A stretch of 32,741 bases of DNA from Tissierella sp. (GCF_029266915.1 NZ_JARIEF010000094.1:1-32741); one strand, 5' to 3'. Counted from the first letter of the stretch, positions 23,871 to 32,466 are shown. The notes: generated from the sequence alone by a model not told the origin. Made by a program: numbers and translations.

Positions 23871-23899
23871 ATTATATAAAGCCGCGCTCATTTTGTCAA
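23871..23899 (-). promoter_or_regulatory. Consensus sigma-A promoter of yceD-rpmF
   Basis: The minus strand has TTGACA (23894-23899), a 17-base spacer containing GCGCGG and TATAAT (23871-23876), a full consensus match. It begins 3 bases beyond the ackA stop codon. It is the strongest promoter in the window by sequence. Confidence 0.9.
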
Positions 23900-23902
23900 G
23901 AA

Positions 23903-25102
23903 CTATCTATTATTTACTAGGTTTAAAGTGTCCTTTGCTATCATAAGCTCTTCATTTGTTGGAACTACCATTATAGTTACTCCGCCTATATTCTTATTTA
24001 TAATAGCTTCTTTGCCACGAACTTTATTTAATTCAGGATCTATCATTATATTTAAGCACTCTAATCCTTCACATATACCTGCTCTAATTGTATCAGAGTT
24101 CTCTCCTACTCCTGCAGTAAATACTAATGCATCAATACTACACATTTGAGCCGCATAAGCCGCAATATACTTAGTAACTCTATTACAGAATATATCAATT
24201 GCAAGTTTTGCTCTTGAATCTCCGTTTGCCATAGCTTCTTCTAAGTCCCTAAAGTCACTGCTTATTCCTGAGATACCTAATACTCCAGACTTTTTATTTA
24301 GTATATTATTTACCTCATCAAAGTTAACCCCTTCTTTCTCCATTATAAAGGGAATTATAGCTGGGTCAATATCTCCTGAGCGAGTTCCCATTGCAAGTCC
24401 TTCCAATGGAGTAAAGCCCATACTAGTATCGATTGACTCTCCACCTTGTACAGCCGTTACACTTGCTCCGTTTCCTAAGTGACAAGTTACTATATTAAGT
24501 TTTTTTATATCTTTATTAAGTATAGCTGCTGCTCTTTGAGACACATACTTATGAGATGTACCATGGAAACCGTATCTTCTAACTCTATATTTTTCATAAT
24601 ATTCAAAAGGAAGTGGATATATATAGTTTTCCATAGGAATAGTCTGATGGAAAGCTGTATCAAACACAGCTACCATTGGTGTTTCTGGCATTAACTCTCT
24701 ACATGCATCTATACCCATAATATTTGGGGGATTATGAAGTGGTGCAAGTTCTATACAATCTTCAATAACCTTCATTACGTTTTCATTTATTATTACAGAC
24801 TCTGAGAACTCTTCTCCTCCGTGAACTACTCTATGACCGACAGCTCCTATTTCATCCATAGATTTAATAGCACCATATTCTTCGTTTACTATAGCACTCA
24901 AAACTAATTCCAATGCTTTTTTATGATCATCCATTGCTTCTTCAATTATAACTCTTTCTTTGCCTGTAGTATCATGCTTTATTACGGATCCTTCGATTCC
25001 TATTCTCTCAACTAATCCTTTAGCTAAAACATTTTCATCTTTCATATCAATAAGTTGATACTTTAATGAAGAACTACCGCAGTTAATTACTAATATATTC
25101 AT
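23903..25102 (-). CDS. ackA: Acetate kinase
   Basis: Interconverts acetyl-phosphate plus ADP with acetate plus ATP; in fermentative anaerobes a main ATP-yielding step. The 399-residue protein has the ASKHA-fold landmarks: [14 protein letters not shown] at residues 7-20, [36 protein letters not shown], and [30 protein letters not shown] precedes the ATG. No phosphotransacetylase gene is next to it; pta must lie elsewhere. It is divergent from tmcAL. Two copies of a TATAAT-containing repeat lie upstream. Confidence 0.98.
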   Translation of the reverse strand: MNILVINCGSSSLKYQLIDMKDENVLAKGLVERIGIEGSVIKHDTTGKERVIIEEAMDDHKKALELVLSAIVNEEYGAIKSMDEIGAVGHRVVHGGEEFSESVIINENVMKVIEDCIELAPLHNPPNIMGIDACRELMPETPMVAVFDTAFHQTIPMENYIYPLPFEYYEKYRVRRYGFHGTSHKYVSQRAAAILNKDIKKLNIVTCHLGNGASVTAVQGGESIDTSMGFTPLEGLAMGTRSGDIDPAIIPFIMEKEGVNFDEVNNILNKKSGVLGISGISSDFRDLEEAMANGDSRAKLAIDIFCNRVTKYIAAYAAQMCSIDALVFTAGVGENSDTIRAGICEGLECLNIMIDPELNKVRGKEAIINKNIGGVTIMVVPTNEELMIAKDTLNLVNNR

Positions 25103-25132
25103 TTACATTCCTCCTATAAACTTTAACTATAA

Positions 25133-25161
25133 TAATAGTATTATACCTTAATAGTATTATA
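25133..25161 (-). promoter_or_regulatory. Probable ackA promoter region with a 13-bp direct repeat
   Basis: On the minus strand TATAATACTATTA occurs at 25149-25161 and again at 25133-25145, period 16. Each copy starts with a perfect -10 box, but neither has a good -35 at 17 bases; TTGATT at 25174-25179 is 12 bases from the first. Start site unclear. Confidence 0.4.
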
Positions 25162-25222
25162 TTATTGTTAAAAAATCAACACTAACATATTTTTCATCTA
25201 TTCTTTTTCTATTAAGCTCTTA

Positions 25223-25231
25223 TGTTATAAT
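25223..25231 (+). promoter_or_regulatory. Extended -10 promoter of tmcAL
   Basis: TGTTATAAT gives an extended -10 element with a perfect TATAAT (25226-25231), 27 bases before the ATG; the -35 region is poor (CTTTTT). AGGAGGA is the ribosome site. Confidence 0.65.
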
Positions 25232-25258
25232 AAGTTAAATCGATATTAGGAGGATTTT

Positions 25259-26506
25259 ATGAATGTATTAGGACTAATTACAGAATATAACCCCTTTCAC
25301 TTTGGACATATTCATCATTTAAAAGAATCTCTATCCATTACAAACTCAGATGCTTCAATTGCTGTAATGAGTGGTTCTTTCGTTCAAAGGGGGGAACCTT
25401 CACTTGTAGATAAATGGACCAGGGCAAAGATGGCAGTAGATAATGGAGTAGATCTAGTTCTTGAACTTCCAGTAGTTTACTCAGTCCAAAGTGCAGAACT
25501 ATTTGCACTAGGAGCTGTTAAACTATTAGACTCTTTAAACATAGTAGACTCATTATCATTTGGAAGTGAAGAAGGAGAATTAGAATCATTAGAGATAATC
25601 GCTGAGATTTTGATAAAAGAACCGGTCGAATTTAAATACTCTTTGAAAAAATATCTTGACCTTGGAAATTCTTTTCCAGTGGCGCGAAGCTTGGCTTTAG
25701 AAGATTATTTTAAAATAAAATCGTCATCTAAAAGTATGGACTTTAAAAATATACTTAAACAATCTAATAATATCCTTGGAATTGAGTATCTTAAAGCACT
25801 TCATAGAATAGATTCCAAAATTAAACCAGTTACTATCAAGAGAATAGGTTCAGACTATAAAGACAAGACTACTAAAAATAAACTTTCTTCCGCTACTGGC
25901 ATCAGACACACTATTTTACATGAGAGTTTAATTTCATCTAAAAGTTTCTTACCTTTAGAATCTTTTAACTTAATAGAAGAATATATTTTAAACTATAACA
26001 ACTTTAACAGCTTAGAAAACTATAGCAAAATTATAAGATATTTATTTTTAACAGCTGATAAAGAAGAGCTTAAAGATTTATTTGATATTGATGAAGGCTT
26101 AGAAAATAGGATTTTAAAATTTATAAAGCAAGATTGTAATATGGAAACTATTATATCTAAAACTGCTACTAGAAGATATCCTTCAACACGGATCCAAAGA
26201 ATATTTATCCATCTTCTTCTTGGACTAGATCAAAACAATCTCAAGGATTTTTTTTCATACGAGAACAATTATATAAGAGTCCTAGCAGCTAATAAAAAAG
26301 GTCTTCTGCTTTTAAATAAAATAAAGGATCAATCAGATCTTAAAATTATTACTAAATTTTCTAATTATGAAAAACATAATAATAAGATAATAAACAGATT
26401 TTTAGAATTAGAAAAAAAAGCTACAGACATATTTTTCTTAGGATTAAATCTTGAAAAGCCTTTAACTGATATGGATTATTACACTAGCCCCTATATAAAA
26501 AGATAA
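25259..26506 (+). CDS. tmcAL: tRNA(Met) cytidine acetate ligase TmcAL (YlbM family)
   Basis: Makes N4-acetylcytidine at the wobble base of elongator tRNA-Met from acetate and ATP, as shown for the Bacillus protein; prevents misreading of isoleucine codons. The 415-residue product starts MNVLGLITEYNPFHFGHIHH, where HFGH is the HxGH nucleotidyltransferase motif, then MSGSFVQRGEPSLVDKW and LGAVKLLDS. The middle and C-terminal regions have IKRIGSDYKD and SSATGIRH, also typical. It is the only complete plus-strand gene here, divergent from ackA and convergent with the coaD operon. The function uses acetate, the product of AckA. Confidence 0.93.
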   Translation: MNVLGLITEYNPFHFGHIHHLKESLSITNSDASIAVMSGSFVQRGEPSLVDKWTRAKMAVDNGVDLVLELPVVYSVQSAELFALGAVKLLDSLNIVDSLSFGSEEGELESLEIIAEILIKEPVEFKYSLKKYLDLGNSFPVARSLALEDYFKIKSSSKSMDFKNILKQSNNILGIEYLKALHRIDSKIKPVTIKRIGSDYKDKTTKNKLSSATGIRHTILHESLISSKSFLPLESFNLIEEYILNYNNFNSLENYSKIIRYLFLTADKEELKDLFDIDEGLENRILKFIKQDCNMETIISKTATRRYPSTRIQRIFIHLLLGLDQNNLKDFFSYENNYIRVLAANKKGLLLLNKIKDQSDLKIITKFSNYEKHNNKIINRFLELEKKATDIFFLGLNLEKPLTDMDYYTSPYIKR

Positions 26507-26524
26507 GTATCGATATTTAGTAAG

Positions 26525-26573
26525 AAAAAAACACTCCAATTAGATAGTCCCCAATTAGACTATCTAATTGGAG
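26525..26573 (-). terminator. Long hairpin terminator between tmcAL and the coaD operon
   Basis: A perfect 16-bp stem (arms 26534-26549 and 26558-26573, 8-base loop) is followed on the minus strand by GTG and seven T residues (26525-26531), so it ends the minus-strand transcript. A 9-base CCAATTAGA in the loop repeats part of the arm and allows a rival hairpin (see findings). The next 127 bases up to the sepIVA-like gene hold nothing I recognise. Confidence 0.85.
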
Positions 26574-26700
26574 ATTATCTCAAATTAGATTTGATAGCAT
26601 TTTAAAAATCTATAAGTTTATTCAAACTTTATATTGAATTCTTTTAAATCCATAATTAAGATTTTCTTGCTTCTCTTTTACCTATATTTTTCTTTTACTT

Positions 26701-27168
26701 TTATTCTTCTTCTGTTTCTTCTGATTCTCCTCCTCTTAACTCTTTCCTATTCTCATTAATTGTTATAATCATTTCACTTAACTTTTCTTGAGTTTCTTCA
26801 AAAAGCTCGTCAGCGTATTCCATAGCCCCAAGCCTAATTTCTCTAGCATTGGATTGAGCCCTAGTTATTATTTCCTTAGCTCTCTCCTCTGCTTTTTTAC
26901 TAATTCCTTCGCCTTCTATTAGTTCTTCTATTTTATATTCCGCATTATTTCTTATATTTTCTGCATCACTTTGAGCATCTGATAATATTTTTTGTTTTTC
27001 TTCTTTGATAAGTGTTGCTTGTCTTAATTCATCTGGCATTCTTAGTCTTATTTCTTTAATAATCTCTAAAAGTTCTTCTGAATCTACCATTACTTTTTTA
27101 GTAAACGGTATATTTCCACCACTTTCAACTATATCTTCAATTTCATCTACTAGCTTTAACACATCCAC
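26701..27168 (-). CDS. SepIVA-like coiled-coil protein next to coaD
   Basis: A 155-residue, charged, mostly helical protein without membrane segments. The N-terminal 70 residues (VLKLVDEIEDIVESGGNIPF, then a VDSEELLEIIKEI helix and RMPDELRQA) resemble, from memory, the start of the mycobacterial septal protein SepIVA (Rv2927c), which also lies beside coaD and near yceD-rpmF. A long coiled coil with SDAQSDAENIRNNAE and EIITRAQSNAREIR repeats follows, then an acidic tail. In Clostridia such proteins are often labelled ATPase or V-ATPase subunit-like, but no Walker motif is visible. The GTG start overlaps the coaD stop by one base, with AAGGGGTG upstream. A cell-division or envelope role is inferred from the resemblance. 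Confidence 0.65.
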   Translation of the reverse strand: MDVLKLVDEIEDIVESGGNIPFTKKVMVDSEELLEIIKEIRLRMPDELRQATLIKEEKQKILSDAQSDAENIRNNAEYKIEELIEGEGISKKAEERAKEIITRAQSNAREIRLGAMEYADELFEETQEKLSEMIITINENRKELRGGESEETEEE

Positions 27169-27650
27169 TATACGACACCCCTTATCTTCTTTTTTAAGCT
27201 TTCTTCTACAACATCAGGAACAAAATAATTTATATTCCCTCCATGTAAAGCGATTTCTTTAACAATACTAGAACTCAAATATATATACTCACTATTTGAA
27301 ACCATAAAAAATGTTTCTATATCCGGATCTAATTTCCTGTTTACTAAAGCCATTTGCATTTCATATTCATAATCCGATACCGCCCTAAGACCTCTTATCA
27401 AAGTAGTACATCCTTTTGTCTTAACATAATCTGCTAAAAGTCCAGTAAAAGAATCTATTTCTACATTTTTAAATTTAGATGTAGTTTTCTTTAACAGTTC
27501 CATTCTTTCTTTAATTGTATAAAGACCTTCTTTTGACGCATTATTTAATACTGCAATTATTACATGATCAAACTTCTTAGAACATCTTTCTATAATATCA
27601 AGGTGACCGTATGTGACTGGGTCAAAGCTACCGGGATATATTACTTTCAT
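27168..27650 (-). CDS. coaD: Phosphopantetheine adenylyltransferase
   Basis: Penultimate step of coenzyme A synthesis: joins ATP and 4'-phosphopantetheine. The 160-residue protein has the family N-terminus MKVIYPGSFDPVTYGHLDII (TYGH is the TxGH nucleotidyl-transfer motif), TLIRGLRAVSDYEYEMQMA and the C-terminal YLSSSIVKEIA. Length is exact for the family. AGGAGGT precedes the ATG inside rsmD, which it overlaps by 23 bases; the rsmD-coaD pair is highly conserved. Confidence 0.97.
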   Translation of the reverse strand: MKVIYPGSFDPVTYGHLDIIERCSKKFDHVIIAVLNNASKEGLYTIKERMELLKKTTSKFKNVEIDSFTGLLADYVKTKGCTTLIRGLRAVSDYEYEMQMALVNRKLDPDIETFFMVSNSEYIYLSSSIVKEIALHGGNINYFVPDVVEESLKKKIRGVV

Positions 27651-28215
27651 ATATTACCTCCTTAGGAGATTTTAAAAATGTTATTGCCTTACTTCCATAA
27701 TCTCTAGAATCTATAATCTCAAAAACTGATAGATTATCAGATAAATTTAGCTTCTTTTCATGTTCAATTATTATCATAGAGTTTTCCTTTAAAATAGGAT
27801 GTTTTCCTAAATTTTTTAAAACATTAAATATAAGCTCATGATTTTCAAAAGGAGGATCGATATATATATAATCAAATTTAATGGATTTATCTTTTAAAAA
27901 CCTAATAGCTTGTAAGCTATCCTTCTTATACACTACAGAATTTTCCAGCAATCTAGTATGATTTAAATTTTCTCTGATAGTATTAATACTATCTAGAGAA
28001 GAGTCTATAAAGTAAACTTCTTTAGCTCCCCTACTTAAAAACTCTATACCTATAGAACCAGAACCTGAAAACAAATCTAAAACAATGCTTTCCTTGTTTA
28101 ATATTCCTAATATATTAAACAAGGATTCCTTTATTCTATCTTCAGTAGGCCGAGTCAATTGACCTTTTGGCGATTTTAATTTATGTCCTTTACGAATTCC
28201 TGATATAACTCTCAA
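27628..28215 (-). CDS. rsmD: 16S rRNA (guanine-966-N2) methyltransferase
   Basis: Methylates G966 of 16S rRNA near the P site. The 195-residue protein begins MRVISGIRKGHKLKSPKG, then LTRPTEDRIKESLFNIL, a Rossmann-type SAM site VLDLFSGSGSIGIEFLSRGA and the N-methyltransferase motif YIDPPFEN. The start is TTG at 28213-28215, with AAAGGAG at a suitable distance and the conserved Met-Arg-Val-Ile start that fits it. It overlaps coaD by 23 bases. Confidence 0.95.
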   Translation of the reverse strand: MRVISGIRKGHKLKSPKGQLTRPTEDRIKESLFNILGILNKESIVLDLFSGSGSIGIEFLSRGAKEVYFIDSSLDSINTIRENLNHTRLLENSVVYKKDSLQAIRFLKDKSIKFDYIYIDPPFENHELIFNVLKNLGKHPILKENSMIIIEHEKKLNLSDNLSVFEIIDSRDYGSKAITFLKSPKEVIYESNISR

Positions 28216-28256
28216 TAGATTTTCTCCTTTAATCTTAATTATCTATATAATATCAT

Positions 28257-28265
28257 ATTATAACA
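28257..28265 (-). promoter_or_regulatory. Extended -10 promoter candidate upstream of rsmD-coaD
   Basis: The minus strand has TGTTATAAT with a perfect TATAAT (28257-28262) about 40 bases before the rsmD start, in the gap after recG. The -35 position (TAAATT) is poor. It would make rsmD-coaD-sepIVA-like a separate unit from recG. Confidence 0.5.
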
Positions 28266-28277
28266 TGTTTTAAAAAA

Positions 28278-30323
28278 TTAATTTAATATTAAATCATCAC
28301 CTAGATCTTTAAACATATTATCTATCTCATTTTTTAAATCTTTATGCTCTATGTTTTCTAAAAATGGATCTTCTTTCATTATTTGTATAGCTTCTTTTTG
28401 AACAACTTTAAGTATATTCATATCAGTAAACAAATTAGCTATTTTAAGTTCCGGAAGACCATGTTGACGGGTTCCAAAAAACTCGCCCGGCCCCCTTATT
28501 TCTAAATCTTTTTCTGATATCACAAATCCATCTGTAGATTCTTGAAGAATTCTCATTCTTTCTCTAGCAATCTTATTTTTACTGTAATTTATAAGTATAC
28601 AATATGATTGATATTCTCCTCTTCCTACTCTACCCCTCAATTGATGAAGCTGAGCTAGTCCAAATCTTTCAGAGTTATATACTGTCATTATATTTGCATT
28701 TGGAATATTTACTCCTACTTCTATAACAGTTGTAGAAATCAATACATCTACTTCTTTATTTTTAAAAGCCAGCATGACTTCATCTTTTTCTTTTGCCTTC
28801 ATCTTGCCATGCAAGAGAGAAACATTGAACTCCTTAAAACTATTGTTTTTCATTTCCATATAAATCTCTTCTGCAGAATTTAAATCTAATGTTTCTGACT
28901 CTTCTATAAGAGGACAAACAACGTAAGCCTGTCTTCCTTCTAAGAGCTGTTTTTTTATAAATCCATTCATTCTCTCTATCAAGTTTTCCCCTATAGCAAA
29001 TGTTTCAATTTCTCTTCTGCCAGGAGGAAGTTCATCTATAATTGATATATCCAAATCACCATATAATATAAGTGCCAGGGTTCTAGGTATAGGAGTTGCA
29101 GTCATAACTATCATATCTGGATTATTTCCTTTTTGATTTAAAACAGCTCTTTGTTTTACTCCAAATCTATGTTGTTCATCTGTAATTGCAAGACCTAATT
29201 TATAAAATTCAATGCCTTCTTGTATAATAGCATGAGTCCCTATTAAAATATCAATTTGACCATTTTCTAGCTCTTCTAAGACTTGTCTTTTCTTTTTAGA
29301 CGTCAGAGATCCTATAAGAAGTTCACACTTAATTCCCCATCTTTCAAACATAGGAGCGAGAGACTCAAAATGCTGGCTAGCTAGTATTTCAGTCGGTGCA
29401 AGCATTGCAGCTTGAAATCCACATTTAACAGCTTTAAACATGGCCACAGCAGCTATAACTGTCTTTCCTGAACCTACATCGCCTTGAATTAATCGGTTCA
29501 TCTGTTTTTCACCATTCATATCTTCTTCGACTTCTTTTATCACTTTTGACTGAGCTCCTGTAAGAGCAAAAGGCAGTAAATCTATCATTTCTTTTGTATT
29601 TTTAAAACCTGAAAAAGATATCCCATTATCATCAGTTTTACTTGAGTTTTTTAACATAAAAAGTCCTAATTGAAGCACTAATAATTCTTCAAACTTCAAT
29701 CTATCTTGAGCTTGTTTTAGAAGGTCACTACTTTTGGGATAGTGAATATTAGTTATAGCTTCTTTAAACCCAATTAAATTATATTTTTCTCTTAAATATA
29801 AAGGCAGACTTTCTTTTAATATATTTAAATGATCTTTTATGGCTAAGTCCATGAGCTTTAAGATTTCATTGCTGGTAATTCCCTTAGTCAATGGATATAA
29901 AGGTATTATCCTTCCTAATTTTCTAGATAATTCTTCTTTTTCAAAAATCGGGCTTGTAATTTGCAATTCCATACCTATTTTATTTATTTTACCATTAATT
30001 TTTAGAATATCTCCAGTAATAAATTGATTTTTTAAATATTCTTGATTAAAAAATGTCAAATATCCTGTTCCACTACTATCACTAAAAGGTATCTTTAATA
30101 TAGACATATTTCTTCTTGGTCTTATAACTTGACCTGGACCCAGTATTTGAATTTTTAGGCTCACTTTTTCACCTATGGGAGACTCTCTAAGCAGGGACAA
30201 TTTTGATCTATCTTCATAATCTTTGGGAAAAAATGTTAAAAGATCTTCAACCGTATATATATTTAATTTTTTTAATTTTTGTGATTTTTTCGGACCTACA
30301 CCTTTAAGAAACTGTATATTCAT
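28278..30323 (-). CDS. recG: ATP-dependent DNA helicase RecG
   Basis: Branch-migrating helicase for stalled replication forks and Holliday junctions. The 681-residue protein has an N-terminal wedge/OB-fold (residues about 1-240, starting FLKGVGPKKSQKLKKL), helicase lobes with LIQGDVGSGKTVIAAVAMFK (Walker A), LAITDEQHRFGVKQR (DEQH box), VMTATPIPRTL and HQLRGRVGRG, and the TRG-like C-terminal part with EKDLEIRGPGEFFG. AGGAGTG precedes the ATG. It follows yloV across a terminator, and rsmD follows 62 bases later. Confidence 0.97.
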   Translation of the reverse strand: MNIQFLKGVGPKKSQKLKKLNIYTVEDLLTFFPKDYEDRSKLSLLRESPIGEKVSLKIQILGPGQVIRPRRNMSILKIPFSDSSGTGYLTFFNQEYLKNQFITGDILKINGKINKIGMELQITSPIFEKEELSRKLGRIIPLYPLTKGITSNEILKLMDLAIKDHLNILKESLPLYLREKYNLIGFKEAITNIHYPKSSDLLKQAQDRLKFEELLVLQLGLFMLKNSSKTDDNGISFSGFKNTKEMIDLLPFALTGAQSKVIKEVEEDMNGEKQMNRLIQGDVGSGKTVIAAVAMFKAVKCGFQAAMLAPTEILASQHFESLAPMFERWGIKCELLIGSLTSKKKRQVLEELENGQIDILIGTHAIIQEGIEFYKLGLAITDEQHRFGVKQRAVLNQKGNNPDMIVMTATPIPRTLALILYGDLDISIIDELPPGRREIETFAIGENLIERMNGFIKKQLLEGRQAYVVCPLIEESETLDLNSAEEIYMEMKNNSFKEFNVSLLHGKMKAKEKDEVMLAFKNKEVDVLISTTVIEVGVNIPNANIMTVYNSERFGLAQLHQLRGRVGRGEYQSYCILINYSKNKIARERMRILQESTDGFVISEKDLEIRGPGEFFGTRQHGLPELKIANLFTDMNILKVVQKEAIQIMKEDPFLENIEHKDLKNEIDNMFKDLGDDLILN

Positions 30324-30350
30324 CTATTACACTCCTCATAATATTTAAAT

Positions 30351-30378
30351 AAAAAACACCCTACTTTTAAAGTAGGGT
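30351..30378 (-). terminator. Intrinsic terminator after yloV
   Basis: A 10-bp stem (ACCCTACTTT and complement within 30358-30378) runs into six T residues on the minus strand, starting 4 bases past the yloV stop. It separates yloU-yloV from recG. Confidence 0.85.
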
Positions 30379-30382
30379 AATT

Positions 30383-32023
30383 TTATTCTAAAGAAAAAAT
30401 ATAGTAATAAAGAGGCTGTCCTCCATAAATTACTTCTATATCTATACCCTCTAGTTCTTCTTCCAAAGATGAGGCTAGCTTATTTGCATTTTCTTCTTCT
30501 ATATCTTTTCCATAAAAAATTGTTATTAAAGAAATTTCATCAGTTATTATATCTTCTACTAATCTTTTAGAGACTTCTTCTATCTCTTTACCTGATACTA
30601 AAATCTCTCCCTTTGAAAGTCCTATAATATCATCCTTCTTTATAGATTGATCATTTAAATCAGTATCTCTTACAGCATAAGTTATCTGCCCCGTAAGGAC
30701 TTCTGCTATACTTGATTTCATATTTTTTATATTTTCATCCACACTATCCTCATCATTAAATGCTAAAAGAGCTGCTATTCCTTCTGGAATTGTTTTGGTT
30801 GGAAGTACTATAATATTTCTCTTGCTAAGTTCTTTAGTTTGTTCTGCCGCAAGGATTATATTTCCATTGTTAGGAAGAATAAATACATTTTCCCCGCCAG
30901 TATTTTCTGTTGCATTAAATATATCTTCTGTACTAGGGTTCATAGTCTGACCACCTGGTACTATATAATCTACATTTAATTCTTTAAATACTTTATCAAT
31001 TCCTTCTCCAATTGAAATTGCTACAAAAGAGTATTTTTTTTCTTCTTTTTTAGCTTCTTCCATTTTTTTCTCTTCTAGTTCTTTTTTTAATAAGACTTCT
31101 TCGTGCTGATATCTCATATTATCAATTTTTATATCACTTAAAGCCCCAAGCTCAGTACCTTTTTGAATAACAAGTCCCGGTTCATTGGTATGGATATGAA
31201 TCTTTATAAGACCTTCTCCTCCAACTACCATAAGAGAATCACCCATTTGAGATAATTCTTCTCTTAATTTGTCAATCTCTTTATACTTTGTATTTATCAT
31301 TAATTCGGTACAATACCCAAATTCTATATTATCTGTATCTATAGGTTCTCTATGAACAATTTCCGGTTTAAAATCCTGTATTTCTTCGATATGTTCAAAC
31401 TCTTCTATGCCAGCTAAGGAATTATAAGCTCCTATGAGTACATACATAAAACCTTTACCGCCTGCATCTACAACTCCCGCTTGCTTTAAAACCGGAAGCA
31501 TATCAGGAGTTTTATCTAAAGTAATATTACCATGATCAATCACTCTCTTCAAAAACACTAATATATCGTCATCTTCTCGCCAGATCTTCATAGCAAATTC
31601 GCCGCACTCTCTAGCAACAGTTAATATAGTTCCTTCAGTAGGTTTCATCACTGCCTTATAGGCAGTATCTGAAGCTTCTTTCAATCCTTCTGCTAAGAGT
31701 TTTACATTTATTTCTCCATTTTTCTTAAGTCCATTGGCAAAACCTCTAAATAGCTGAGAGAGTATGACACCAGAGTTACCTCTAGCACCCATTAACGACC
31801 CCTGGCTTGCCCCTAAAGCTACTTCGTATGCATCATTGCCTTCTACAGCTAATCCTTGCTTTAAAGCCGATTTAATCGTTAAACTCATATTAGTTCCAGT
31901 ATCTCCATCTGGAACCGGGAAAACATTTAAAGAGTTTACCTCCTCTTTATTCTTTTCAAGAAGACCTGCTGCACTTTTAAGAGCTTTTTTTAACTGATCT
32001 CCATCTATTTTATTTATTTTCAA
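30383..32023 (-). CDS. fakA: Fatty acid kinase subunit A-like (DAK2/YloV)
   Basis: FakA phosphorylates fatty acids presented by FakB (DegV) proteins, as established in Staphylococcus; close relatives are called YloV. The 546-residue protein has the DhaK-L type kinase domain with NVFPVPDGDTGTNM (Mg-ATP aspartates, residues about 33-46) and GARGNSGVILSQLFRG, a middle domain with MLPVLKQAGVVDAGGKG and HIHTNEPG, and a C-terminal EDD-like domain (FILPNNGNIILAAEQT). The start is TTG at 32021-32023 with AAGGAGG upstream and the usual N-terminus. It pairs with yloU (asp23), as in Bacillus. Exogenous fatty-acid use is inferred from the family; fakB is not in the window. Confidence 0.9.
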   Translation of the reverse strand: MKINKIDGDQLKKALKSAAGLLEKNKEEVNSLNVFPVPDGDTGTNMSLTIKSALKQGLAVEGNDAYEVALGASQGSLMGARGNSGVILSQLFRGFANGLKKNGEINVKLLAEGLKEASDTAYKAVMKPTEGTILTVARECGEFAMKIWREDDDILVFLKRVIDHGNITLDKTPDMLPVLKQAGVVDAGGKGFMYVLIGAYNSLAGIEEFEHIEEIQDFKPEIVHREPIDTDNIEFGYCTELMINTKYKEIDKLREELSQMGDSLMVVGGEGLIKIHIHTNEPGLVIQKGTELGALSDIKIDNMRYQHEEVLLKKELEEKKMEEAKKEEKKYSFVAISIGEGIDKVFKELNVDYIVPGGQTMNPSTEDIFNATENTGGENVFILPNNGNIILAAEQTKELSKRNIIVLPTKTIPEGIAALLAFNDEDSVDENIKNMKSSIAEVLTGQITYAVRDTDLNDQSIKKDDIIGLSKGEILVSGKEIEEVSKRLVEDIITDEISLITIFYGKDIEEENANKLASSLEEELEGIDIEVIYGGQPLYYYIFSLE

Positions 32024-32041
32024 GTATAGTACCTCCTTAAA

Positions 32042-32398
32042 CTACTTTTGAACTCTGATGCCTTGTACATAGATATTTATTGAATCTATCTTTTGTCCTG
32101 TTAATTTTTCTACGTTGAATTTTACTCTCTCAATTATATTTTTAGCCACTACTGAGATTTTAACACCATATTGCAATATAACATGTAAATCAATAGTTAA
32201 TTTGTTATCCTTTGAATTTACTTTTATACCTTTAGTTAATGAATCCCACTTTAGGAGTTCAAATAATCCATCTGTAGCATTCTTAGAAGCCATACCCACT
32301 ATACCATAACTCTCCATAGCTGATACCCCTGCAAGCGTTGCTATTACATTTTCATCAATACTTATAGTTCCAATATCTGTATTAGTTTTGGCTGGCAT
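32042..32398 (-). CDS. yloU: Asp23/Gls24 family envelope stress protein (YloU)
   Basis: Asp23-family proteins are cytosolic or membrane-anchored envelope-stress proteins; the YloU branch is always beside yloV/fakA. From ATG 32396-32398 the product has 118 residues: an N-terminal TNTDIGTISIDENVIATLAG, AMESYGIVGMASKN, then a beta/alpha fold with TIDLHVILQYGVKI and VKFNVEKLTGQKI. A TTG two codons upstream is rejected because AAGGAGGG fits the ATG. It is 19 bases before yloV and shares one promoter with it. Confidence 0.92.
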   Translation of the reverse strand: MPAKTNTDIGTISIDENVIATLAGVSAMESYGIVGMASKNATDGLFELLKWDSLTKGIKVNSKDNKLTIDLHVILQYGVKISVVAKNIIERVKFNVEKLTGQKIDSINIYVQGIRVQK

Positions 32399-32437
32399 AA
32401 ACAATCCCTCCTTGTTTTTACATATACCATATATAAT

Positions 32438-32466
32438 ATTCTACCCTAAAAATAAAAAAAATTCAA
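32438..32466 (-). promoter_or_regulatory. Sigma-A promoter of yloU-yloV
   Basis: The minus strand has TTGAAT (32461-32466), a 17-base spacer that is mostly T, and TAGAAT (32438-32443), about 40 bases before the start codon. Confidence 0.7.
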
